From positions 25,728,264-25,792,263 of the forward strand of contig NC_133931.1 in assembly GCF_031877795.1 (NCBI RefSeq): 64,000 bases of DNA. Direction: 5' to 3'. The translations under genes and the position numbers were made by a program. This stretch comes from Strix aluco (taxonomy: Eukaryota; Chordata; Aves; Strigiformes; Strigidae). How positions within the stretch are numbered: the first letter of the stretch is position 1; the number at the start of each line of letters is the position of its first letter. The notes below the pieces were generated by a model. That model did no database searches and had not been told where the DNA came from. It worked only from the letters and a program-made list of their open reading frames with translations. Positions 22,918-33,500 of the stretch are shown in pieces.

Positions 22918-25900
22918 GTTAGCGGTCCGGCGTCGGTCCCGGCATCGTCACGCACCTTCCCGACGAGCGGGCGGCCGCTGGGGTGGCGCGCAGCCCGCCC
23001 CTCCCCCGCCCGGTGAGGCGGGAGGCGGTCGGCGAGACCCCTCAGGAACCGAAAATGCTGAGGCTCGGGGGCCGAAACACTGGCTGGCGGGCAACGAGTA
23101 TCCCCTGTAGTACTTATTTTTAAACACCCAAGTCGTGTGCCAGCGAGCTGAGTTCAGATAGTCTTTGTTTCTTGGGAGTATCCCAACCTCGGATTAAATA
23201 TGGCGTTAAAAGCTCCACTAATTTGCTTGAGTTAGGACCAAGGGTTACATAGCTCTATAACTGACCTCATGATATGTGTAAAATATCTATAAATCTTGTG
23301 ATTTAGTGCAGGAAGAACTTTAGCAGTAGTATTAGCAAACATTTTATTCTGTTGATACTTCAGTCATCTATGTATTCTGTTCATACTTTTTCTATTAACT
23401 GTATCTTCTACAGTAAATACTCAACTTACACTCTATGCTTTCATGCAGCCATCTCAAATTTCAAAATTTTCAAAATGGTGGTCTGAATACCGACAGGTTT
23501 GGTTGTTACAGGGTCACTGCTGACAGCACTGCCGAGCGGTCTGCCACACTGCAGCCTGCCCTCAGGTTTCCATCCCAGCCCTCACAGGTGTCTCCCAGGT
23601 TTCCATCCCTCGTGTCTCAGACTCCAGGTGGAAGGTCTGTGGACCAGGGGGGTTTGGCCAGATGTCTCCACAGGTGGACTGCAGAGCACTTACCCAACAG
23701 GCATCTCAGAGACCCAGGCAAGGATCTTGGGGAGCCAAATGACTAGTACAAGACCAACAAGCCCCCTGCCTTTGGCCACGTTACTGAACTTGCCTGTTGT
23801 TTGCATAATGGTTAGATGAGCACCCAAATTTAGTCAATCTAATTACAATGTTTTTAAAAATCACAGTGGTGTTCTTTCTCAGTAGATTTGTTCTTGATTG
23901 GTTGATGCAGCAGTACTACAGGTCTCCCTTTCTTTGACAAAGAGCTAGCAAATAGCAGACTTGAGTGACAAGACTCTTCACCTGAGTGAAAGCAAAGTGC
24001 AGATGATTTCTCTAAATCCATACTATTTGACAGGAATTTCTTCAGAACCCCTGAAGTTGTATAGCATGAGGAGAGAACTTCCTCTAACCTTTTTATATTC
24101 CTGCTGCTGAAGATTCATGTGAAAAATCAGGGCTGTCCAATCTGTTGCTCAGTAAGTGCAGCATGGGTTATATTATCATAGTTTTATTCAGGGTTAGAAG
24201 TGGTTGGAAATAAAAGAAGCAAGCCAAAATATGATGGGACAGTTCAACAGGGACTGAAAGGCATCATCGTGCAGTTTACATCTGTCCAGTCATGATGGCC
24301 TTAGGTACTGCAGATATATTAGAGGAAAAAGGCTGTAAGTAATTTTATGCTTTAAATTACAATTCTTAGAATTGTTCTGGTCATGCTACAAAATGAAGGC
24401 TGATTTGTTTGTTTTTCAGATCAGCTAAACTGTTAATGAGTGCTGACAGCAGTGAAGAAGATATAGATGACATTATTGATGAAATCTGTAATGACAGCAG
24501 CTTTACCAAAACACCTCTGGTGAGTAGGAGTCTGGACAAATGCAGAACAGATGAGGTTCAGCGATGGAAAGAAAAGCACCATAAACGAAAACTGTTTTAA
24601 AGCAAAAAATGAACTAAAACAAGCTGTGGGATGAACTTGGAAAATAAAAGCAGAAAGGAAAATGCAACGATCTTATAGTGAGGAACAGGAGAGATATAAA
24701 GAGACAGCCTTACCCAGGCAGTAACAGGCAATTAAAGGAAATGCCAGTTCAAGATAGAGCATAGTGTCAAATATCACAGAATCACAGAATGGTTGAGGTT
24801 GAAAGAGGGACCTTTGGAAGTCATCTGGTCCAATTGCCTGCTCAGGCAGGGCTGCCTAGAGCTGATTGACCCGGACCATGTCCAGATGGCTTTTAAATAT
24901 CTCAAAGGATGGAGACTCTACAGTCTAAGTAACCTGTTCCAGTGTTTGACCACCCTCCCAAGAAGTAAAGAAGTTTTTTCATATGTTTAACTGGAATTTC
25001 TTGTATTTGAATTTGTGCCCATTGCCTCTCCTCCTGTCAGTGGGCCCCACTGAGGAGAGTCTGGCTAGGTCTTCTTTATTCTTCCTCATCATGTATTTTT
25101 ATATACTGATAAGATTCTCCTGACCTTTGTCTTCTCCAGGCTAAATAATAACAGCTCTCTTAGCCTCTACCTGTATGTCAGATGGTCTAAGTCCTTAATC
25201 ACCATTATGTCCATGTCTCTCTTGTACTGGGCACAGCACTTCAGACATGTCTGTGAGGCCATATCTGGAGTAATGTGTCCAGTTCTGGGCCCCCCAGTAC
25301 AAGAGAGAGATGGAGCTACTGGAGAGCCTCCAGGAAAGGACCATGGAGATGATTAAGAGAGACTGGAGTACCTTTCATATGAGGAGAGGCTGAGAGAGCT
25401 GGGACTGTTCCGCCTGGAGAAGGACCCAGGGGGATTTACCGATGTGTGTAAATACCTGATGAGTGAAGAAGGGGCCAGACTCCTCTGTAGTACCCAGTGA
25501 CAGGACAAGAGGCAATGGGCACAAACTGAAATAAATGAAGTTCCATCTGTACACAAGAAAACACTTTTTTACTGCGAAGGTGGTCAAACACTGAGACAGG
25601 CTGCCCAGAGGCTGTGGAGATTTTCAAAACCCAACTGGACACAGTCCTGGGCAAGCTGCTGAAGCTGACCCTGCTTTGAGCAGGGGGACTGGCCTAGATG
25701 ATTTCAAGAGGTCCCTTCCAACCAAAATGATTGTGTGATTCTGTCTCACCAGTGCTGAGTAGAGAGGAAGGATCACCTCCCTCGACCTGCTGGCAACATC
25801 CCTCCTATTGTAGCCCAGGATGCTGTTGGCCACCTGTGCTGTAAGGGCACACTGCTGCCTCATGGTTAACTTAAGGTCAGCCAGATTTCCCACGGCCTTC

Positions 25901-28900
25901 TCTGTAAAGCTGCTTTCCAGCTGGTCAGTTCCCAGTGTGTTCTGGTGCATGAGGGTTATTCCTCCTTAAGGTCAAGAGCTTGCATTTCCCCTTAGTTGAA
26001 CTTCAGGAGACTCTTCTCAGCCCATTTCTGCAGCCTGTTGAGGTCCCTCTGAATGGCAGCACAGTCATCTGGCATACCAACCACTGCTCCCCATTTTGTG
26101 TCATCTGCAAATGACTTCTGTTGCTTGACAGCAGGAGATGGAGATGAAGCTGCAAATTTACATTGTCAAGACAGAATGATAGAAGACATTGAAAACAGAT
26201 ACTCATTTAGGTATCATCAGTAGAAAACTGTTATTTATACTTCATAACCCCCTGTGCAGATTGTTTTTATTTTCATGAGTGACACTGGTTTTGCTTTGTT
26301 TGTCTTGGATTCCTTACAGAGTGGCTAAATCTCAACCAACAGCAAACACTCATATACCACAATATGTATGTCTGAGTGAGAGAGAATTATGTCAGTAAAT
26401 TTGTATAATTATATCATTTTATATCCCTAGGACTTCCCATTTAGAATCTAGAATTCTATTATTCTAGAATTCAAATAAATTGTTTTATGTGCAGCAAATA
26501 AGAAACTTTTCAATGACATTTTACCTTTTTGAATAATAGAAGTTCTTGATGTGTTTTCAGTAACACAAAAGCTCAAAAACAGTGAGGGAGAAGGTTACTA
26601 AATTAAAACTGTCTTTAAAAGCAAAATTATTAAAAAGAGGGTGTGAAATACTAAGCCTTGACTGTAAAGTCAAAGTGATCATGTGGTGTTGAATTCCTTC
26701 AGGCAGCTCTGGGAATTCACTATGGGAAGAGAAGCCTCGTTCCTCAGTTATCGGTTACTTCAGCAGCTTTTGTCTCAGAAACCCTCACAGAAACCTGAGC
26801 AAGAAAATTCCCAAATTCTTCGTCCCCTTTTGTGACTGAGATTTTCTGGCTCCTGCTTATTAAGTAAAACAGAATATTGTTACCTTTCTGTAATGCTGTC
26901 TTTTATTCTTTGATTGCTTTTTAAATAGAAATTGAAGTCTAACTCTACAAGTCTCACACCTGAAAGAAATAGTGCTGTTGCACAGGCTCATAGAAAAAGG
27001 TAAATGAAAAATGTTTTGACTAGTTGAACATAGCTTGATTATAGCTTGTCAGTTTAATAATATTGCCACTGTTTAATCTGTATTGAGAGAAAGAAACAGT
27101 ATTTAGAGAAGCACTCTTTTTTAAAAAACCCAAAGATAAAGATAATTTTTTAAAATTACTAATGTGCTTTCATGTGGTCAAAATTATTTATTATACATTT
27201 ATTAATTATTTAAGTTATTGAACAACAGCTTCCTTTGCTGTATGGACAAATACATTTATCAAATGCTGCAATATATAGTCCCATCTCTTTTTGTTATAGA
27301 GAGTGGTTGTCATAGAGTTTTTCTTTGAACACCTTGGTAATGAAAATTTTAAAATTCTGTAGTTTGTAAGTATTTGGATGCTTTGCCTATATTTAATAAA
27401 TACTATTTTAGAAATATCGTGTTGTTAGATTGGGAGAAGCATAGTACTACTTTCTTGAAAATTTTTTGCTATAATTAAACATTTTTTAATGAAATCCATA
27501 TAGATGCTGTCCAGTGTACCTGGGTGGAAGCTCTTCACCATATGGGATAGGAACAAATATTTCAAAAAGGTAGGAAACATGAAAAAAATGTTCCACTTGC
27601 TTTATTAATTTATTCACAACCGTGTTTCTGTGATGGTACAGTTCCACGTTTGGACTGGACAGGACAGCCTTACATTCATCTAAACATGTGGCTGTCTGTA
27701 ACTGCAGTCTGAAGTCAGCCGGTCCCTTCCAGTCCTCTGCTGTTGACCACTAGATCTTTTGTTCATTTGAAGAGTTGAAAGATGTGTACAAATGAGGCAT
27801 GAGACTCTAGAAATCAGTAACATGTAGTTAAGGAATTGTTGCTGTAAAGTATTGTTATTTTTCCCTGCCTCTCTTCACCTTTCTATGTGATGCCAAGTAT
27901 GTGACTTAAATCAGTGGGCTAGTTTAAATCATCCCAGAGCCTGAACTGAAAATAGCCAGAGTGCTTTGCGACAGAAGCTGAACTTAGTAGGAAGGGTACT
28001 TTAAAGATTTATCCTCAGCATCCTACAGAACATTATTGCATTTCCATTTGGGATTTTCTGTAGTAAGTAATTGTGCACTTGGTGCATAGTTGGATGCTAG
28101 TCAGGTGCCATACCAGTGAGGAAGACTGAAGAGAATATATCAAGAGAATATCAGTTTGTTTTCTGTGTTCAGTGAGGTTAGGAACCTATAAAAATAATAC
28201 GTGATCATATAGTTAAAACACATACCATAGTGAATGTACCAGAGATGTAAAAAAATTAAGATTGCAGGGTAACCTTGCTTCTAGTATTTCTGCATAAGCA
28301 CTGCACTTTAAAACAGTTATGATCTGTGTAACTTCTCTGATTGTAATAAGCTCTTGGAGCTTTCTGATCTTTTTTGACCAGAACATGTGATGAACTACGT
28401 TGTACTGCTTGTGACTTCCGTGTGTCACTTTTCAATGACTACATCTGGGATCAGTCCTGTGATTATCTTTTTTTCAGGTATGTCTGAGGTGGGTTTGGTA
28501 TTAGCATCGTGTTACTGTGCTTTGGGGCTTGATAGCAATGGGAAACATGAGAAGTCCTGAGCACTCCTGTGTCACCTCAACAGGAATATGTGTGCAACCT
28601 GTTTGGGGATCAGGTGGGAAAGTCTGCAGAGAGAGAGATGCAACATCTCCCATAATCTCTTTTCATGCCTTTCCATTTCTTCCCCTGTTACTCTCCTGTC
28701 TGCTTTTAGAAAGAATTCAAGTTTCATGGATCAAAAGGCAACTTGACTGCTGAAACAGGCAGATAATCTGTGTGATGGGTTAGCCTCTGGTGTGCCATTG
28801 CAGGATGCCTGCAAAATCAATGCAGACTGTTCAGCACGCACTTCTCACCATACCTTCACTCATACAGACTGTGATTATTTCAAGTCAGATTTTCTTTCTT

Positions 28901-30586
28901 CCAGTATCAAGTATTATGCTGTCACGTTCAGTGTAAAATCAAATAGTTTGATTTCTTAACAAACTTCTTTTTGCAGCAAGGTTTGATTAAATGGAGGGGT
29001 GGGATTTTTGTTTTCTTGTTATATATTGCGATGTCTTTGACTTCAATTATTTCAGTTTTTTTGAGGTCTTAAAATTAAGGAATTCTTATTTCCAGTTTCT
29101 CTAAAACTGTCTAATGCCAGGACTTAGTGAAAGATAACGTAGTAGTTGTGCTCCTAATACAGACATTGAATTTGGATTCCTCTTATTTTAATCAAGTCTC
29201 TGTCTGTGCCCGTTAACTGATGGAGGCAGTGGATGTGTTCAGAGTTTGGCCACCAGGGGGTGGGACAGCCGGAGTAGAACAGTATTGGATTATTATTTTT
29301 CTTCTATTACACGTTAGGTTTTTCCTGTATTTTTCCGTCCAGTTTCGAAATTTGTATTTCTCCTTGAATGCAAATCTTATTTTCCTGTTATTTAAAGCAG
29401 CATTAAAAATACAGTGCTGCACTAGTCTCCTGAGATGAGTTTGGTAGCTGGAAAGATGAAAGTAAAAATATGGTTCTTTTACTTACTCAAAGTCTAAATT
29501 AATTCTGCCTCTGAGATCTTGAAATTAAGATTTTTTAAAAAAAAAAAAAGACAGGGAAGGCATTTGTATCAGATACTTGTAACATTGATTAAAATCTGTA
29601 ATCTTTAGCAAGATATTTAGCTATTTATTTTGACTAACCCGAATTTTAAAAAGCAAACTTGAAGATTAAACATTTGCCTTCCATGAATAGGTGTCTGACC
29701 TCTTTTTCTAAAAATTCTTTCTTTTATGTTTTTTTGGGGTTTTCTTTATTTAGCTGAACTTATTCATGCTGGTTTTGAGCAACTGAGCAATTCAGTGGCC
29801 AGTAATTGATGGCCAGGAGGTGGTCATGAGGGCAGGGATAGTTAAAATGGTACATTTTCACTTGTTTTTAAACAACTTGGTTTTATAATAGCCATGCTGG
29901 TTTTTCATTTGTTGTGGTTGATGCTTGCCCAGGGATTATTTGTGGTTTGATGTACATTCTTTCCTTTTATGGCCATTTAATTTCAGTCACTTTAACAACC
30001 ATCCTGAGTAACAGCTCCTGATGAAAAGTTTAACACTGTCATTGTACCCATTATGCATAGGTATTTTTATGGTAAGTTTGATAAGATAAATACATTTTTG
30101 GATCATTTCTTAACACAAGAATTAACTCTACCTGGTTTTCTTCCCAACTCTTTCTCTGGAGGCTGACACAGGGTCTCTAATCCCAACAGAGAACGTTGCT
30201 TACAAAAACATCAGTCTCCAGTTGATCTGAGAATACAGTAATTATGCAACAAGACTGCTCTCAGGAAAGAATTGTGTTCAAAACAGAATTTGAACATATC
30301 CCTAAATTCATTCATGACAGTGGTACTCAGAAATGTTCAAGAGCTTTTCTGAATTGAAATGGCTTCATTAATCTTTTTTCGTTACAAAAAATGAATGATC
30401 CTAAACTGAATTCTTTTGATTGGCAGGAATAACATGCCTGAGCTCAGTAAACTAAGAGCGAAGATGATAAAGAAGAAAGGAGCACGAGCATATGCTTGTC
30501 AGTGCAGCTGGCGATCCATTGATGAATTAACTGACCTCCAAGCAGACCAGCAGCTTCGGTGGGTTTGTGGTAAACATGCAGAATGA
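22787..30586 (+). CDS. CFAP418: Cilia- and flagella-associated protein 418 (C8orf37), six coding exons
   Basis: Coding exons: 22787-22917, 24420-24519, 26929-26999, 27504-27569, 28382-28477 and 30427-30586; 624 bases, 207 residues plus stop, the same length as I recall for the human protein. The N-terminus [16 protein letters not shown] matches the family start. A second acidic motif, [11 protein letters not shown], lies near residue 60. The conserved C-terminal domain (about 101-207; 'retinal maintenance' family) contains CPVYLGGSS, a CxxC at 130/133, [18 protein letters not shown] and a final WVCGKH. In vertebrates the protein acts at the base of the photoreceptor cilium and supports outer-segment disc organisation; human mutations cause cone-rod dystrophy, retinitis pigmentosa and Bardet-Biedl syndrome. 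All introns are GT-AG and no frame error is seen. The ATG at 22787 is chosen because homology begins there. The gene is compact (7.8 kb). The identification is very secure; the exon 1 tail is the least conserved part. Confidence 0.97.
24420..24519 (+). CDS. CFAP418: CFAP418 coding exon 2
   Basis: Completes Arg44 and encodes residues 45-77, including the acidic [11 protein letters not shown] motif that aligns with the KEDDLDSLINEI region I recall from human. Acceptor TTTTTCAG, donor CTG|GTGAGT (perfect consensus). The following intron is phase 0. Read-through into the intron stays open to a TAA at 24598-24600. Confidence 0.95.
24523..24772 (+). pseudogene. Possible coiled-coil-type coding relic in intron 2
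   Basis: Directly after exon 2 the plus strand is purine-rich. Read in pieces in different frames it gives charged, coiled-coil-like segments: about 24530-24595 ([16 protein letters not shown]), about 24600-24628 ([10 protein letters not shown]) and about 24643-24708 ([19 protein letters not shown]). At least two frameshifts separate them. This could be a decayed retrocopy or a lost exon of an unknown gene, but A-rich purine tracts naturally translate as Lys/Glu/Arg, so chance is a serious alternative. I do not recognise a parent gene. Confidence 0.2.
24773..25251 (-). repeat. CR1 LINE, outer copy, 3' part (interrupted)
   Basis: Begins on the plus strand with ATCACAGAATCACAGAATGG, the reverse complement of the CR1 terminal ATTCTGTG repeats, so the element lies on the minus strand. 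It continues through the CR1 phrases GGGACCTTTGGAAGTCATCT and GCCTCTCCTCCTGTCAGTGG to CAGCACTTCAGACATGTC, where a second CR1 interrupts it. It resumes at about 25747. Moderate divergence; 5' truncated. Confidence 0.92.
25253..25744 (+). repeat. CR1 LINE, inner copy nested in the outer CR1
   Basis: A 5'-truncated CR1 in plus orientation, from GTGAGGCCATATCTGGAG through GAGGAGAGGCTGAGAGAGCTGGG and CAGTGACAGGACAAGAGGCA to GAGGTCCCTTCCAACC and the terminal TGATTCTGT. It separates the two parts of the outer minus-strand CR1, which read on correctly when it is removed. A TGTCT pentamer flanks it (25248-25252 and 25742-25746), a possible short target duplication that partly overlaps the CR1 end. It is therefore the younger insertion. 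Confidence 0.92.
25747..26112 (-). repeat. CR1 LINE, outer copy, 5' part
   Basis: Continues the outer minus-strand CR1: CACCAGTGCTGAGTAGAGAGG, CACCTCCCTCGACCTGCTGGC, GCCCAGGATGCTGTTGGCC, then CCTGTTGAGGTCCCTCTGAATGG and TGTCATCTGCAAATGAC. The outer copy thus totals about 850 bases and reaches just into the region upstream of the CR1 3' UTR. It is 5' truncated near 26112. Confidence 0.88.
26447..26472. repeat. Short direct and inverted repeat in intron 2
   Basis: Two copies of TCTAGAATTC lie at 26447-26456 and 26463-26472. They also allow an 8-bp perfect stem, GAATTCTA/TAGAATTC, with a 6-base loop. Probably fortuitous in AT-rich intron sequence. Confidence 0.4.
26929..26999 (+). CDS. CFAP418: CFAP418 coding exon 3
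   Basis: Encodes residues 78-100 ([20 protein letters not shown] and three more) and two bases of Arg101. KLKS aligns with the KLKSKS segment I recall from human. Acceptor TTTTTAAATAG, donor AAAAG|GTAAAT. Intron phase 2. This is the variable linker between the N-terminal motifs and the C-terminal domain. Confidence 0.92.
27504..27569 (+). CDS. CFAP418: CFAP418 coding exon 4
   Basis: Completes Arg101 and encodes [20 protein letters not shown] plus Lys122, with two bases of Arg123. This strongly conserved block opens the C-terminal domain. Acceptor CATATAG, donor AAAAG|GTAGGA. At 66 bases it is too short to be found by open-frame length alone. Confidence 0.96.
28382..28477 (+). CDS. CFAP418: CFAP418 coding exon 5
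   Basis: Completes Arg123 and encodes residues 124-154, with C125, C130, C133 and C149 in [12 protein letters not shown] and [10 protein letters not shown], plus two bases of Arg155. Acceptor TTTTTTGACCAG, donor TTCAG|GTATGT. The most cysteine-rich exon; the pattern is conserved in the family. Confidence 0.97.
29247..29262 (+). promoter_or_regulatory. Near-consensus CTCF site in CFAP418 intron 5
   Basis: TGGCCACCAGGGGGTG matches the canonical CTCF motif TGGCCACCAGGGGGCG at every position but one (T for C after the G run). The forward motif is on the plus strand. It is a strong sequence match, but occupancy needs experimental data. Confidence 0.65.
30427..30586 (+). CDS. CFAP418: CFAP418 coding exon 6 with stop
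   Basis: Completes Arg155 and encodes residues 156-207, then TGA (30584-30586). Conserved features are the basic [18 protein letters not shown] helix, YACQCSWR (C179, C181) and LRWVCGKH (C202, H205). Two residues (Ala-Glu) follow the usual final His. Acceptor GATTGGCAG. Confidence 0.97.
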
Positions 30587-33500
30587 AGTCCTTTTGTGTG
30601 TGGTACCTACTTGTGTGGAAGTAGGTCATAAACTCAATTTGTTTCCCACACAGTTTTCTGAGAACAGATGGAAACCTGAATACTTATATCTGGAAATAGA
30701 TTATAACACCCATCTTCAGCCTTTTTTCAATTTAACTGCCTTGCAAGCAATATGGGCAGTTGAATTATTAGAAGAAACCAATTTGGAGGCATTCTGGAAG
30801 CTAAATGAAGTTAAAGCTCATAGACAGTAATGTTAAAGAAAGGAAGAGGAAATCAGCAGATTTAGGTGTGGGGCAAAGTTCCTTGAGACTGTTCCTACTG
30901 TGTAGCAGAGAGCCTTATTTCCCATATCTGCAGAATCTTGGACTCAAAATGGTGGGTTGGGATGCAGCCATGACTCACAAGCGTATGAATTTCCGCACAT
31001 AAATTAATACTGCTGTTCTGCTTTGCTCATAGCTGTTAATGAGCAAGTGATTGTAGACCTCTTAAAAAATTACTGTGAGATCAGTTCTCACCTCAGAGGT
31101 TTTAGCACACCCCAAAACTTCACTTTCTTTTACCTACCAATAGCCAGAAACTGCAGGTGCTGGAAATTTCCTTCCAGTTCCTACTGCTTTCTTCAAAGCA
31201 CTTTCTGCTGACTAAAGACTTTTACCACAGTGAATTTCTTGGACTTCCCTTCAGCCTTCACTGCAAGAGGTGAACAAGTTACTGTGCAATTATTAAATAA
31301 TGTGCAATTTTAAAGAGATTCTGAAGAGTATATGACTATCAATATTTTCAAGGGAGAAAAAAGGCTCAGGCTATTTTAAGAGTGAGAAAATATATATCCC
31401 CACTGATGTTCAAGTGTGGATTTTTTTCAGTTTCACTTAGCTTTCACTTCAGCTTCACTTCAAAATACTATGTATTCAGAAAGTGTAACTGTCCTGTTTC
31501 AACACATTCCCTTCCCCCAGTAACATTGTAAAACTACTTCCAGTATCATGTTACTGGTTGGTGAATTGTCTTGATTTCAGTTAATGTCACTATAGTTCAT
31601 GAGCTTTTTCTTTTCATTATGTATAAATAACACAGGAGATGGATTTGGGTTTTGGGCGAGCAGAGAGGAAGGAAAGGATTACCAGTCCTGGCAATTACTA
31701 CGTTGAAAAGTGTCTCAAAATGGGAAGTCTGTCAGTATTTTTCCTATGCAGTATGTGATACTGTACAGATAAATTCAAAATTAATTACTTTGTGCAATTC
31801 TAGCTATACAGAGCTATGTCTTTTTTTGTGAAGTTTTGCTCATGGCCCTAATCTGTGCATTGTCAATCTGTTGTTTTTCCAAAACAATTGCATGGTCTTT
31901 CTTATAGAGGTCATTAGTCGAATCTGTCACTTTGTCTGTACCCCTCTGAAAGAGCAGATTCGGGTACTGACCAGAGGCATAATGTACTCTGCATCCTGCT
32001 CACCTTCCCCCTCCATGAGTGTTTTTTTAGAACCTGCAGAGGACGTACACAGTGCTCTGGTGCTCTAGAGTGCGTGTTCCAGTGCCACATGCAGCCTTGC
32101 TAGTAGGTTCGGAGGTGAGTGGGCATTGGAGAGGTACCACTTAGCATAATGGTACAGACATATTTAGGGTCATGTATTGTTTTCAATGCAATTGGTGTTT
32201 CAGACTGAAGTTTCAACTGCTAGAGCCTAAAACTGCAGGTTCAGGAGACAGAGGGAACCAGAGACCAGTTGATTAATGCTCAAGCAGCTACTGGAAGATG
32301 TCTGCTTGCCTTTCTGTCCTTTGTGAAGAAGTAACCCCTGTGTGGACTGTAAGCAGTAAGTGTTCCTGGATTTTTTTCAGGGGGGGGCTGAGCGATTTCC
32401 ATTCCCAGAGAACGTCAGTCCTAACAGTAAGGGAAGAACCCAGCAGTAGTGTGTAGTTTATTAACAGGCTCTAGTGAAGAAGAAACCAACTTTTATTCTT
32501 CTTGAAGAAGAAGAATGCACTTCAGAAAGTGCTGAGTTGCCTTGGCTTGCCTGTTCCAAGGCCATTTGAAATTGATGACGAAGTATCCCCACAAGGTGCT
32601 CTTTTGGCCTGGATTTGCACTGGAACTTGTGCCACAATGTAGGGAACAAGTTGGGCTTGCAACTTGTGAGCAGGAAATGGGGAAAATCCTAATGCCCATC
32701 TTGGTTCATGAGACAAAGTCTTATGTGACTTGGAAAAGGAACATGTCTCCTGTACCCTGTTTTAAACAACAGAAATAGTCACCCTCTCTGAACAGTTTGT
32801 ACTACCAAGTGTGTGGAGCAAATCATGCGGAAACAAAAGTTCAAGACATCAGTTCTGGTGACTTTTATGACAAGATGGCCTGCAGCACTTGGAAAGTGGA
32901 GGCCAGGAAGGAATTGAGACAAAAGGACTGAGTGTAGGAGAAATCAAGGGATTAACACCAGTATCTACTGACAGCATTAGTCAGCGTTTCTCCTAGGCCA
33001 CCTCATCCCTCAGTCTTCTGTTAGCATGGAGAGTTGTAGAAAGAGCTCTCTTTCTGGGTTGAGATTGTTGTCAGGCAATTGTGTCATTAATGCCATTAAG
33101 ACCGCGCTCCAAGCACTGAAAATGTTAGAAGATAATCTTTATTGGTAAATGTATGTGGAAACATGAGCATTCCCCTGAAATCATCATGTTTATTCAAGTG
33201 TAGTTACTTGTTTCTGGCCTTGGTCAGAATGGTGCGCTGTGGCAGCTCTTTGTCCAAGTGAAGTTTTAAACAGGTGCAGAAATAGTGCTTATTGTATTGG
33301 TTTTCATTACAGAATTTAGCATATTTCTAGATCTGAGAACAGTTACTATGTCATTAAATATAATCAATTTGTTGGAAAAAGGAGTGGTATTAAGAATTCC
33401 CTGAGTTTGCTTTCTTCAGTTACATGTTAGAAACCACTCCAAAGTCCTCAGATGAAAAGAATGTAAAGAAAGGTAAAATTAGAGCTTGAATGTTCATTTG

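Larger units (their letters stand above)
22370..23060. promoter_or_regulatory. CpG island spanning tRNA-Ser and the CFAP418 promoter and exon 1
   Basis: GC content and CpG density rise sharply from about 22370, with dense CCGGCC/GGCGGC runs, and fall again after about 23060 inside intron 1. The island covers the tRNA gene, the presumed CFAP418 transcription start and exon 1. No TATA box is evident in the 180 bases before the CFAP418 ATG, consistent with a broad housekeeping-type promoter. The exact boundaries are by eye. Confidence 0.75.

Noticed and set aside
24793-24990. A 65-codon open frame and other frames within 24.8-26.2 kb
   Set aside because: They lie inside CR1 3' UTR sequence on both strands, not in genes.
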